Source of the DNA: Demequina gelatinilytica
GTDB lineage: Bacteria; Actinomycetota; Actinomycetes; Actinomycetales; Demequinaceae
NCBI RefSeq assembly: GCF_000971115.1
Contig: NZ_BBLV01000004.1
Coordinates: forward strand, 181,342 to 245,341
Reading direction: 5' to 3'
Length of the DNA stretch: 64,000 bases
In this document: positions 1 to 7,902 of the stretch, piece after piece
Numbering within the stretch: the stretch's first letter is position 1
Layout: each line of letters opens with the position of its first letter
Notes under the pieces: generated by a model
Database searches by the model: none
The model's input: the letters and a program-made list of their open reading frames with translations, nothing else
Told to the model about the DNA's origin: nothing
Translations under genes and position numbers: made by a program

Positions 1-2
1 AG

Positions 3-1265
3 CGCCGCCACATCGAGGCGCTCGCCCGCGTGAAGAAGGCCGCCGCCCGCGCCAACGCGGAGCTCGGGGTGCTCGACCAGGACATCGCCGACGCGATCGT
101 CGGCGCGGCCGACGCCGTCGCCTCCGGTCAGCACGACGAGCACTTCCCGGTCGACGTCTTCCAGACGGGCTCCGGCACGTCCTCGAACATGAACACCAAC
201 GAGGTCATCGCGACGCTCGCGACCCGCGCGCTGGGCCGCGACGTCCACCCGAACGACCACGTCAACGCGTCGCAGTCCTCGAACGACGTGTTCCCCACCT
301 CGGTGCACGTCGCGGCGACGGCCTCGCTCGTGGGCGACCTCATCCCCGCGCTCGAGCACCTGGCCACGTCCCTCGAGACGAAGGCCGACGAGTTCGCCGA
401 CGTCTACAAGTCGGGTCGCACGCACCTCATGGACGCGACGCCCGTGACGCTGGGCCAGGAGTTCTCCGGCTACGCCGCCGCGATCCGCTACGGCGTCGAG
501 CGCCTGCTGGTCGCGCTTCCGCGGGTGGCCGAGGTGCCGCTGGGCGGCACCGCGGTCGGCACCGGCATCAACACGCCCGAGGGCTTCCCGCAGCGGGTGA
601 TCGCGCTGCTCGCCGAGGACACCGGGCTGCCCATCACGGAGGCGCGCAACCACTTCGAGGCGCAATCCGCTCGCGACGGCCTGGTCGAGGTCTCCGGCGC
701 GCTGCGCACCATCGCGGTGTCGCTGACCAAGATCTGCAACGACCTGCGATGGATGGGCTCCGGACCGAACACCGGCCTGGGCGAGATCCAGCTCCCCGAC
801 CTCCAGCCGGGCTCCTCGATCATGCCCGGCAAGGTCAACCCCGTGGTTCCCGAGGCCGTCCTCATGGTCTGCGCCCGCGTGGTGGGCAACGACGCGACGG
901 TCGCGTGGGCCGGTGCGTCGGGCGCGTTCGAGCTCAACGTGCAGATCCCGGTGATGGCCCTCGGCACGCTCGAGTCCACGCGCCTGCTCGCGAACGCGAG
1001 CCGGGTGCTCGCGGACCGCACGGTGGTGGGGATCGTCGCGAACGTCGACAAGGCGCGCCGCCTCGCGGAGGCCAGCCCCAGCATCGTGACCCCTCTCAAC
1101 CGGGTGATCGGCTACGAGAACGCCGCGAAGATCGCCAAGCACTCCGTGAAGGCCGGCCTAACGGTGCGCGAGGCCACCATCGACCTCGGCTTCGTCGAGC
1201 GCGGCGAGATCACCGAGGCGCAGCTCGACGAGCTGCTCGACGTCACCACCATGGTGGGCCGCTGA
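3..1265 (+). CDS. fumC: Class II fumarase, 5' end cut by window edge
   Basis: Fumarate hydratase, interconverting fumarate and L-malate in the TCA cycle; soluble homotetramer in the family. The reading frame is open from base 3, so the true start lies upstream and 421 codons are visible. Family motifs seen: [13 protein letters not shown] (substrate site), [14 protein letters not shown], and the signature [11 protein letters not shown], which carries the catalytic-serine loop. The C-terminal part is complete and ends with TGA at 1263-1265. The next gene is co-directional but 123 bases away. No other class II lyase (aspartase, argininosuccinate lyase) fits the motif set as well. Confidence 0.95.
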   Translation, partial: RRHIEALARVKKAAARANAELGVLDQDIADAIVGAADAVASGQHDEHFPVDVFQTGSGTSSNMNTNEVIATLATRALGRDVHPNDHVNASQSSNDVFPTSVHVAATASLVGDLIPALEHLATSLETKADEFADVYKSGRTHLMDATPVTLGQEFSGYAAAIRYGVERLLVALPRVAEVPLGGTAVGTGINTPEGFPQRVIALLAEDTGLPITEARNHFEAQSARDGLVEVSGALRTIAVSLTKICNDLRWMGSGPNTGLGEIQLPDLQPGSSIMPGKVNPVVPEAVLMVCARVVGNDATVAWAGASGAFELNVQIPVMALGTLESTRLLANASRVLADRTVVGIVANVDKARRLAEASPSIVTPLNRVIGYENAAKIAKHSVKAGLTVREATIDLGFVERGEITEAQLDELLDVTTMVGR

Positions 1266-1290
1266 CCTCACGCGCGTGACCTCACGCGCG
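1263..1290. repeat. Perfect 14-bp tandem duplication at the fumC stop codon
   Basis: TGACCTCACGCGCG occurs twice head to tail (1263-1276 and 1277-1290). The first copy contains the fumC stop codon. The rest of the gap to ndh shows no convincing hairpin terminator. Probably a slippage duplication; function unknown. Confidence 0.8.
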
Positions 1291-1388
1291 TCGCGTAAAC
1301 TCGTGGCGTTCTGATCGCACGGCCGCGGGACGGCCGATGCGGGAACAGCGCACCGGCGCCCGTGGTTCCCCTCGCTGGAGGTGTCACC

Positions 1389-2702
1389 ATGTCACGCACT
1401 CGTGTCCTCATCCTGGGCGGAGGCTACGTCGGCCTCTACACCGCCCTCACCCTGATGCGGAAGGCGTCCGACCGCGTCGAGGTCACCGTCCTCGACCGCC
1501 GTCCGTACATGACCTATGCGCCCTTCCTGCCCGAGGTCGGCGCCGGCTCGATCGAGCCGCGTCACGCTGTGGTGCCGCTGCGTCGCGAGCTCGCCGGCGC
1601 GCGCATCCTGCAGGGCAAGGTCGAGGGCATCGACCATGCCTCGCGGCGCGTCACCGCGACCACGGACCTCGGCGAGGTCATGGAGCTCGACTACGACGAG
1701 ATCGTGATCGCGCTCGGCGCCGTGTCCCGCACCCTGCCCATCCCCGGCCTGGCCGAGTTCGGCATCGGCTTCAAGTACGTCGAGGAGGCCATCAGCCTGC
1801 GCAACCGCGTCCTCGGCCGCATCGCGCGCGCCGCGACCACCGATGACGAGGATCTGCGCCGCAAGCTCCTCACCTTCGTGTTCGTCGGCGGCGGCTTTGC
1901 GGGCGTCGAGGCCTTCGCGGAGACCGAGGACATGGCGAAGGCCGCCCTGCGGTACTACCCCGAGCTCTCGCGCGACGACCTCAACTTCGTCATGGTCGAG
2001 GCCGCGCCGCGCATCCTCCCCGAGATGGGCCCCGAGATGGGCGGCTACACCGTCGAGGAGCTCGAGCGCCGCGGCATGCGGGTGCTGCTCGAGACCCGCC
2101 TCGACAGCTGCATCGACGGGCACATCGTGCTCTCCAACGGCGAGTCGTTCGAGGCGGACACGCTCGTGTGGACCGCAGGCGTGAAGCCGTCGCCGGTGCT
2201 CGCGACCTCGGACCTGCCGCTCGGCCCGCGCGGTCATGTCAACACGGCCGCGACCCTCCAGGTGATCGACGACTCCGGCGAGCCGATCGGCGGCGCATGG
2301 GCCGCAGGCGACTGCGCGCAGGTCCCCAACCTGGTCGAGGACGAGGGCGACTGGTGCGCCCCGTCCGCGCAGCACGCGGTGCGCCAGGCGAAGCACCTCG
2401 GCGCCAACATCGCGCGGTCGCTCAAGGGCGAGACGCTCACGCAGTACAAGCACAAGCACCTGGGCGTGGTGGCCTCGCTGGGCCTCAACAAGGGCGTCGC
2501 GACCACCATGGGCTTCAAGCTCCGCGGCTGGCCGGCCTGGTTCATGCACCGCACGTACCACCTCATGGCGATCCCCACGTTCAACCGCAAGGCACGCGTG
2601 GCGATCGACTGGGCGACGGCCGTGTTCTTCCGCCGCGACCTGGTGTCGATGGGCCGGATCCACGAGCCCCGCCGCGCGTTCGAGGAGGCTGCGCGCTCCT
2701 AG
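1389..2702 (+). CDS. ndh: Type II NADH dehydrogenase
   Basis: Single-subunit, non-proton-pumping NADH:quinone oxidoreductase at the inner face of the membrane; 437 aa, a normal length. An N-terminal FAD-binding Rossmann motif (ILGGGYVG) starts at about residue 6, a second dinucleotide fold (FVFVGGGFAG) at about 157, and the FAD-closing motif WAAGDCAQVPN lies near 300. An upstream in-frame GTG at 1362 exists, but ATG 1389 has a GGAGG Shine-Dalgarno 7-8 bases ahead, so it is preferred. It is followed by a palindromic repeat and a bidirectional terminator. Confidence 0.93.
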   Translation: MSRTRVLILGGGYVGLYTALTLMRKASDRVEVTVLDRRPYMTYAPFLPEVGAGSIEPRHAVVPLRRELAGARILQGKVEGIDHASRRVTATTDLGEVMELDYDEIVIALGAVSRTLPIPGLAEFGIGFKYVEEAISLRNRVLGRIARAATTDDEDLRRKLLTFVFVGGGFAGVEAFAETEDMAKAALRYYPELSRDDLNFVMVEAAPRILPEMGPEMGGYTVEELERRGMRVLLETRLDSCIDGHIVLSNGESFEADTLVWTAGVKPSPVLATSDLPLGPRGHVNTAATLQVIDDSGEPIGGAWAAGDCAQVPNLVEDEGDWCAPSAQHAVRQAKHLGANIARSLKGETLTQYKHKHLGVVASLGLNKGVATTMGFKLRGWPAWFMHRTYHLMAIPTFNRKARVAIDWATAVFFRRDLVSMGRIHEPRRAFEEAARS

Positions 2703-2712
2703 CCGCCCCCTC

Positions 2713-2811
2713 CTGACAGCCACAACGGAGTTCGGCGCGACACGCCGGGTCCACGGGGACGATGCGCCGGTTCCGCCGGCGTGTCGCCTCGAGATCCGTG
2801 GGGAGTGTCGG
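2713..2811. repeat. Palindromic intergenic repeat, copy A
   Basis: Imperfect 99-bp palindrome centred on 2762. Inner arms GCGACACGCCGG (2737-2748) and CCGGCGTGTCGC (2776-2787) are perfect; outer blocks are CTGACA/TGTCGG and ACGGA/TCCGT. The centre carries GGACGATGCG. It shares these blocks in the same order and spacing with copies at 3497, 22095 and 47819 and, in its outer blocks only, 40629. It lies between convergent genes. Confidence 0.85.
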
Positions 2812-2827
2812 GGTGGGGCAGGCATGA

Positions 2828-2861
2828 CGAAGGGCCCCGGGGTCTCCCCCGGGGCCCTTCG
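2828..2861. terminator. Bidirectional hairpin terminator between ndh and the minus-strand gene
   Basis: A perfect 15-bp stem, CGAAGGGCCCCGGGG / CCCCGGGGCCCTTCG, with loop TCTC. It sits between the convergent genes ndh and 2899-3378 and can serve both; there is no long U tract on either side. Confidence 0.8.
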
Positions 2862-2898
2862 CGTGCCCTCCCCGACCGTCCCAGTGCCGGGAGGACGT

Positions 2899-3378
2899 CT
2901 ACGCCGCGGACACCTCGCGGCACAGCTCCTCGACCAGGCACGCGGCCTGGGCCTCGCGCGCGGCCTCCTCGAGCGTGACGTCGTCGAGCTCCGCGGAGAG
3001 CACCTGGACCACGCTCACATCGAGCAGCAGGTCCTCGCGCACCACCGCATGCGCCTCCTCCGGCCAGTCCCCGCGCTGGCGCAGGCAGTCCGCGGTCTCC
3101 TGCGCGCTCAGGCGCGTCGCGAAGTAGTGCATGCCGCCGCACGAGAGCAGCCCACCCGTGTACGTCGCGCCGACGAAGTCGACGGACTCGACGTGGGGCT
3201 CGTAGCCCTCGACCCACGCGGCCATGAGACGGCGGAACCCGTCCACGCACATCGCGCCCGCAGGGTGCTCGCCGATCACCACGGAGTTGCCGTGCGTGGT
3301 CGCGAGCCGCATCTGCGACAACGGAGCGGCGCCGGCGATCGCGGCGACGTCGGTGAGTGCCTCGCGGGTCATCGTCAT
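2899..3378 (-). CDS. Unrecognised 159-aa protein
   Basis: I do not recognise the family. The protein is acidic, without signal peptide or membrane segment. It has a Cys/His-containing middle (LLSCGGMHYFATRL) and a C-terminal helix-rich stretch rich in Glu and Ala with two more cysteines. ATG 3378 (or ATG 3372, two codons later) follows GGAG by about 7 bases on the minus strand, and codon use matches the neighbours, so it is very probably real. It is monocistronic: a promoter with a palindromic operator lies immediately upstream, which suggests dedicated regulation. It is downstream of no haem gene in the same transcript. Confidence 0.7.
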   Translation of the reverse strand: MTMTREALTDVAAIAGAAPLSQMRLATTHGNSVVIGEHPAGAMCVDGFRRLMAAWVEGYEPHVESVDFVGATYTGGLLSCGGMHYFATRLSAQETADCLRQRGDWPEEAHAVVREDLLLDVSVVQVLSAELDDVTLEEAAREAQAACLVEELCREVSAA

Positions 3379-3424
3379 GGCGGCTCCAGGGCGTCAGGCG
3401 CGGCGGGCGCCGCGGTCTGCGCCC

Positions 3425-3470
3425 ACTGTAGAGGCCATCGAGCGATTAATGCAACAACACCGTTGCGTTA
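3425..3470 (-). promoter_or_regulatory. Promoter with overlapping palindromic operator
   Basis: On the minus strand TTGCAT (3454-3449) and TACAGT (3430-3425) are 18 bases apart and fit -35/-10 boxes for the gene ending at 2899. The -35 box is embedded in an inverted repeat at 3447-3470: TAATGCAAC, 6-base spacer, GTTGCGTTA (8 of 9 pairs). That geometry suits a dimeric repressor covering the -35 box. The regulator is not identifiable here. Confidence 0.5.
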
Positions 3471-3496
3471 TCCGATCCGCCCGGATCGCGACGGAG

Positions 3497-3597
3497 CATG
3501 ACAGCAGGAACGGAATCGGGCACGACACGCCGGGGTCACCCGCGCATCGTGCCCGTGCCCGCGGCGTGTCGCCGCGAGATCCGTTCCCAGTGTCGGG
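3497..3597. repeat. Palindromic intergenic repeat, copy B
   Basis: Same family as 2713-2811, centred near 3547. Arms CGACACGCCG (3523-3532) and CGGCGTGTCG (3562-3571) are perfect; outer blocks are TGACA/TGTCG and AACGGA/TCCGTT. The centre holds GCATCGTG instead of the exact 10-mer. It lies between two minus-strand genes, just past the cpfC stop codon. Confidence 0.85.
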
Positions 3598-3610
3598 ACG
3601 GTGTCGGGTG

Positions 3611-4780
3611 TCAGGCGCTCGCGATGGTGTCCTTCTTCAGGCGGCTCACGCAGCAGTCCGTGGGGCACACGTCCTGCCACGGGCCGAGGTCGGTGAGCGC
3701 CTCGCGCTCGCGCGGGGTCCCGCCCGGCGCGACGTGCCGCTCCTCGATGAGGTCCACGAGCCCCGCGACGAACGCCGGGTCGACGCCCACGGTCGGCACG
3801 CGCACGGGCACGATGCCGCGTCCCTGGCACGTCTCGACCGCCTCGTTGTCGAGGTCCCACACGACCTCCATGTGGTCGGACACGAACCCGATGGGCGAGA
3901 TCACCAGCCCCTTGACGGACTCGGGCAGCGCCTCGATCGCATCGTTGATGTCGGGCTCGAGCCACGGGATCTCGGGCGAGCCGGAGCGCGACTGGAACAC
4001 CAGGCTCCACGGCATGCCGGGGAACTCCTCGGCGACACGGTCCATGACGAGCGTCGCGACGGCACGCTGCTGGGCGACGTACCAGCCGCCGCCGGCGAAC
4101 CACTCCTCGCCGCCGCCCGTCGGGACATCGTCGCCCGACGGGAGCGCCTCGCGCGGGCCGGAGGCGTCCGCCGCCGCGCTCGGGATCGAGTGGGTCGCGA
4201 ACATCACGTGGGCGCCCTCGAGCAGGCCCTGCTCGCGCAGCGACGCGAGGCCCGCGCGCACCGCCTCGACGTTGGGGTTCACGAACCCGGGGTGGTCGAA
4301 GTACTGGCGCACCTTGTCGAGCTCGAGCTCGCCCTCGAGGCCCGTCTGCTGAAGCGCCTCCGCGAGGTCCTCGCGGTACGCGCGGCAACCCGAGTAGCTG
4401 GAGAACGCGGTGGTGACCAGCACCAGCACCTTGCGGTGGCCGTCGGCGTGGATCTCCTGGAGCGCGTCACCGAGGTACGGCGCCCAGAAGCGGTTGCCCC
4501 AGTAGATCGGGAGCCCGAGCCCGCGCTTCGCGATCTCGGCCTCGAGCGCGGCCTTGAGGTCGCGGTTCTGCTGGTTGATCGGGCTGATGCCGCCGAAGTG
4601 CCGGTAGTGGTGCGAGACCTCCTCGAGGCGCTCGTCCGGGATGCCGCGGCCGCGCGTGACGTTGCGCAGGTACGGGATGACGTCCTCCTGGCCCTCGGGC
4701 CCGCCGAAGCCGGCGAGCAGGATCGCGTCGTACGTGGTCGCGTCGAGGACGCGGGACGATGCGGCGAGCGGCTGGGTCAT
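3611..4780 (-). CDS. cpfC (hemH): Coproporphyrin III ferrochelatase
   Basis: Inserts Fe2+ into coproporphyrin III to make coprohaem, the penultimate step of the Gram-positive coproporphyrin-dependent haem pathway. 389 aa. Ferrochelatase signatures are visible: LLAGFGGPEG near the N-terminus, the metal-site histidine in FATHSIPSA, and the acidic DHMEVVWDLD motif. ATG 4780 overlaps the chdC stop by four bases (ATGA), so the two are translationally coupled. A longer upstream frame exists only as an antisense-type extension and is rejected. With chdC and cgoX next door, coproporphyrin rather than protoporphyrin is the expected substrate (inference from context). Confidence 0.92.
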   Translation of the reverse strand: MTQPLAASSRVLDATTYDAILLAGFGGPEGQEDVIPYLRNVTRGRGIPDERLEEVSHHYRHFGGISPINQQNRDLKAALEAEIAKRGLGLPIYWGNRFWAPYLGDALQEIHADGHRKVLVLVTTAFSSYSGCRAYREDLAEALQQTGLEGELELDKVRQYFDHPGFVNPNVEAVRAGLASLREQGLLEGAHVMFATHSIPSAAADASGPREALPSGDDVPTGGGEEWFAGGGWYVAQQRAVATLVMDRVAEEFPGMPWSLVFQSRSGSPEIPWLEPDINDAIEALPESVKGLVISPIGFVSDHMEVVWDLDNEAVETCQGRGIVPVRVPTVGVDPAFVAGLVDLIEERHVAPGGTPREREALTDLGPWQDVCPTDCCVSRLKKDTIASA

Positions 4781-5451
4781 GACGCGAGCACCTCCACGGC
4801 CTCGGCGGTCGTCACACGGCGACCGGTGTAGAACGGGAGCTCCTCGCGCACGTGGCGGCGGGCCTCGGTGTAGCGCAGCTCGCGCATCATGTCGACCAGG
4901 TCCGTGACCTCGTCGGCCTCCATGGGCAGCAGCCACTCGTAGTCGCCCAGCGCGAAGGCGGCGACGGTGTTGGCGACCACGCCCTTGAATGCGGCGCCCT
5001 TCATGCCGTGGTCGCGCAGCATCGCGGAGCGCTCCTCCTCGGGCAGCAGGTACCACTCGTAGGACCGCACGAACGGGTAGACGGTCAGCCAGTTGCGGGG
5101 GTGCTCGCCGCGCAGGAAGCCGGGCACGTGGCGCTTGTTGAACTCGGCGTCGCGGTGGACCCCGGCGGCCGACCACGTGAGGGTCGTCTCCGCCAGCAGC
5201 TCGGTGGCGCGCAGCTCGCGCAGCGCCAGCTGGAGGTCCTCGAGCCGAGGACCGTGCAGCCACAGCATCACGGTGCCGTCGGCACGCAGGCCTGAGACGT
5301 CGTAGATGCCGCGCAGGACCACCTCCTGGTCGGCCATGTCGGCCACCGCGGCGTCGAAGTGCTCGACCACCTCGGCAAGGTCCTCGTCCGGGGCGTCGAG
5401 GAGCCCGTCGAGGACGGCGAACAGCGTGAATCCATCGTGAGTCTCGGTCAT
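4777..5451 (-). CDS. chdC (hemQ): Coprohaem decarboxylase (HemQ)
   Basis: Chlorite-dismutase-like enzyme that converts coprohaem III to haem b by two oxidative decarboxylations. 224 aa. It shows the family core YPFVRSYEWYLLPEEERSAM and LRDHGMKG, whose His is the likely proximal haem ligand, then the closing GDYEWLLPMEADE stretch. ATG 5451 has GGAAG nine bases upstream; ATG 5460 is in frame but has the same sequence jammed against it, so 5451 is chosen. It is followed by cpfC with a 4-base overlap and preceded by cgoX after 47 bases. Confidence 0.92.
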   Translation of the reverse strand: MTETHDGFTLFAVLDGLLDAPDEDLAEVVEHFDAAVADMADQEVVLRGIYDVSGLRADGTVMLWLHGPRLEDLQLALRELRATELLAETTLTWSAAGVHRDAEFNKRHVPGFLRGEHPRNWLTVYPFVRSYEWYLLPEEERSAMLRDHGMKGAAFKGVVANTVAAFALGDYEWLLPMEADEVTDLVDMMRELRYTEARRHVREELPFYTGRRVTTAEAVEVLAS

Positions 5452-5498
5452 GCGCACCATCTTCCGATGGATCCGCGCACGTGGGAAATCGCTGGGAC

Positions 5499-6779
5499 CT
5501 AGGTCCCGGGTGTCTCCGCGCCCGCGATCGAGGCCAGACCGGAGAGCCCCGCGGCTGCGCCGACCAGCTCGAGGCCGGGCAGCGGGCGTCGGTCGCGCAC
5601 CGCACCGGGCGACGCGTCGGGCCACTCCACCAGGGTGGACGCCAGCACGCGGTCCGGGGGGAGGTCGACCCCCAGCAGCCGGTTCGCGTCCGCGAGCGCG
5701 CACGCGAGCAGGTCCTCGTCGGGGTCGGTCACCGCATACGACAACCGGACCACGTGCCTGCCGTCCGCACGCCGACGCAGCCATCGCCACTTCGCCGTCG
5801 CATGCGTGAGCGCCTTCGCGCGCGTCACCCCGCCGAGCGCCAGCACGCCTGTGCCGCGCGGCGCGCCGTCGAGCTCGGGCGCACGCAGCACCAGGGTCGC
5901 GAGCGCGACGGTGCGGCCCGCGGGGGGCACGAGAAGCTCCGGGACCAGCCGCTGCGCCTCGGGCTGGGGCACCGCGAGCACGAGCGTGTCCGCGACGAGC
6001 GTGCCGCCACCGGCATGCACGTGCCACGCCCCGTCGCGCCGCTGCGCCGAATCCGCCGACGTCGCGACCACGAGCCGGACGCCGGCCTCGCGAGCGGAGT
6101 CCGCGAGCGCCGCGGTGATCCTCCACACGCCTCCCTCGAGCCCGAGCACCGCGGAACCAGCCGGTGCGAGGCGCCGCCGCCGCTCCGCGAGCGCGAGCAG
6201 GCTCCCCGCGTCCCGCAGCTGCTGCGGCAGCGTGGGGTCGATCGCTGCGAGCGGGAGCTCGTCGAGCGGTCGCGAGTACACACCCTGGAGGACCGGAGCG
6301 ACCAGGAGGTCCGCGACACGCACGCCCAGACGCGCCCGCACGAGCGACCCGACCGTCGCATCGTCCGCGACCTCGCCGAGCGGGCGCGAGCGCTCGAGCG
6401 CGGCCTCGGCCGCGGCTCCCCAGCCGATGATGCGGCGCACCTCGTGGTGCAGCGGCCGGGTGGGGATGCCGAGCCAGCCCGTGGTGGGCAGCGGATAGGA
6501 GCGGTCGGGCGTCACCACCCAGGCGGGCGCTCGCGTGGGCGCCACGAGCGAACCGCCCAACCCGAGCTCGCGGACAAGAGCCTCCACGGCGGGCGTCCGT
6601 GTCGCGAACGACTCCGCACCCGCATCGAGGGTGAGCCCCGCGACGCGCACCGGGCTCACGCGTCCACCCCAGCCGGGGCCGGACTCGAGCACCGTGACCA
6701 CGGCGCCGCGACGCGCGTGGCGCCGCGCGGCGAGAAGCCCCGCGATGCCCCCGCCGACGACGAGGACGCGTTCAGCCAC
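5499..6779 (-). CDS. cgoX (hemY): Coproporphyrinogen III oxidase (HemY type)
   Basis: FAD-dependent oxidase that makes coproporphyrin III from coproporphyrinogen III in the Gram-positive route. 426 aa. N-terminal FAD fold VLVVGGGIAGLLAA is followed by LDAGAESFATRT, with the C-terminal FAD-closing segment near GLELVGAAAGLSG. GTG 6779 overlaps the end of hemE by 8 bases; hemE-internal longer frames are shadows. The stop codon lies inside a perfect 14-bp palindrome (5494-5507, GGGACCTAGGTCCC), whose role is unknown. Classical annotation would be protoporphyrinogen oxidase HemG/HemY; the neighbours chdC and cpfC favour the coproporphyrinogen role. Confidence 0.9.
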   Translation of the reverse strand: MAERVLVVGGGIAGLLAARRHARRGAVVTVLESGPGWGGRVSPVRVAGLTLDAGAESFATRTPAVEALVRELGLGGSLVAPTRAPAWVVTPDRSYPLPTTGWLGIPTRPLHHEVRRIIGWGAAAEAALERSRPLGEVADDATVGSLVRARLGVRVADLLVAPVLQGVYSRPLDELPLAAIDPTLPQQLRDAGSLLALAERRRRLAPAGSAVLGLEGGVWRITAALADSAREAGVRLVVATSADSAQRRDGAWHVHAGGGTLVADTLVLAVPQPEAQRLVPELLVPPAGRTVALATLVLRAPELDGAPRGTGVLALGGVTRAKALTHATAKWRWLRRRADGRHVVRLSYAVTDPDEDLLACALADANRLLGVDLPPDRVLASTLVEWPDASPGAVRDRRPLPGLELVGAAAGLSGLASIAGAETPGT

Positions 6780-7857
6780 GCGCGTGGACCAGGTCGACGA
6801 TGCGGTGGAGCACGTCGGGGTCCGTCTCGGGCGGCACGCCGTGGCCCAGGTTGACCACGTGGCCGGGCGCCTCGGCACCGCGCGCGAGGACGTCGAGCAC
6901 ATGCGCCTCGAGCACGTCGGCGGGCGCGGTCAGGCGTGCGGGGTCGATGTTGCCCTGGAGCGGGTAGGCACCCCCGAGGATGCGGTTGGCCTCGTCGAGC
7001 GGCAGGCGGTAGTCGACGCCCATGGCGGTCGCGCCGGCATCGGCCATGGGGCGCAGCAGGTGCGAGCCGTGGGCCGCGAAGTGGATGCGCGGGACCGGGA
7101 GGTCCGCGACCGCGGAGAGCGCCGCGGCCGATCCGGCCTGGCAGTGCGCGACGTAGTCCGCGGGTGCGAGCGAGCCCGCCCATGAGTCGAACAGCTGCAC
7201 GGCGGAGGCGCCCGCGAGGACCTGCGCGCGCAGGAACAGCCCCGCGGCCTTCGAGGTCCAGGCGGTGAGCGCCTCCCAGACCTCGGGGGCCTCGATCATG
7301 AGGCGGCGCGCGCCCAGGTGGTCGCGCGACGGACGTCCCTCGACCATGTAGGCGGCGAGGGTGAACGGCGCACCCGCGAAGCCGATGAGGGGCGTCCCGC
7401 CCAGCTGGTCCACCGTGAGCCGCACGGCCTCGCGGATGGCGTCGAGCCCGGCGTCGAACGTGCCGCGGTCGCCCTCCTCACCGAGCGACGGGAGCGCCTC
7501 GACGTCCTCCATCGCGCGGATCGGGCGCGCGAACACGGGGCCCACGCCGGGGGCGATCTCGACGCCCACGCCAGCGACCTTCATGGGCACCACGATGTCC
7601 GAGAAGAAGATGCCGGCGTCGACGCCGTAGCGCCGCACGGGCTGCAGCGTGATCTCCGCCGCGAGCGCGGGGTCGAGGCACGACTCGAGCATGGTGGTGC
7701 CCTTGCGGACCTCCAGGTACTCGGGCAGCGAGCGGCCCGCCTGACGCATGAACCAGACGGGACGATGCGCGGGCGTCTCGCCGCGGAGCGCGGCGAGGAG
7801 GGGCGCGTCGGCGACGGCGCCGGTGGCGAGCGGATGGGCGGCGGGCAGCGAAGACAT
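6772..7857 (-). CDS. hemE: Uroporphyrinogen III decarboxylase
   Basis: Removes four acetate carboxyls from uroporphyrinogen III to give coproporphyrinogen III. 361 aa, the usual length. Both family signatures are present: PVWFMRQAGRSLPEY near residue 35 and GFAGAPFTLAAYMVEG near 130. ATG 7857 is only 45 bases from the divergent hemA start and no Shine-Dalgarno precedes it; a CAGAAT -10 box lies 7 bases upstream, so the transcript looks leaderless. It is first in the hemE-cgoX-chdC-cpfC minus-strand operon. Confidence 0.94.
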   Translation of the reverse strand: MSSLPAAHPLATGAVADAPLLAALRGETPAHRPVWFMRQAGRSLPEYLEVRKGTTMLESCLDPALAAEITLQPVRRYGVDAGIFFSDIVVPMKVAGVGVEIAPGVGPVFARPIRAMEDVEALPSLGEEGDRGTFDAGLDAIREAVRLTVDQLGGTPLIGFAGAPFTLAAYMVEGRPSRDHLGARRLMIEAPEVWEALTAWTSKAAGLFLRAQVLAGASAVQLFDSWAGSLAPADYVAHCQAGSAAALSAVADLPVPRIHFAAHGSHLLRPMADAGATAMGVDYRLPLDEANRILGGAYPLQGNIDPARLTAPADVLEAHVLDVLARGAEAPGHVVNLGHGVPPETDPDVLHRIVDLVHARG

Positions 7858-7859
7858 GA

Positions 7860-7900
7860 CCTCGATTCTGCCTTGTCGGGGTCCCGTGTCAGAATTGAGG
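7860..7900. promoter_or_regulatory. Mirror-image divergent promoter of hemE and hemA
   Basis: CCTCGATTCTG (7860-7870) and CAGAATTGAGG (7890-7900) form an inverted repeat (10 of 11 pairs, 19-base spacer) filling the 45-base gap. Each arm contains CAGAAT, a -10-like hexamer, lying 7 bases before hemE ATG on one strand and 7 bases before hemA GTG on the other. The whole gap can therefore be two back-to-back core promoters with transcription starting at the first codon. The same symmetry could also be bound by one regulator. Confidence 0.6.
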
Positions 7901-7902
7901 CC

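Noticed and set aside
5494..5507. GGGACCTAGGTCCC over the cgoX stop as a regulatory site
   Set aside because: Palindrome is perfect but lies over a stop codon inside an operon with nothing to regulate; reported only in the gene entry.
7860..7900. A haem- or tRNA-sensing riboswitch before hemA
   Set aside because: The whole gap is 45 bases and both genes appear leaderless, so there is no room for an RNA leader.
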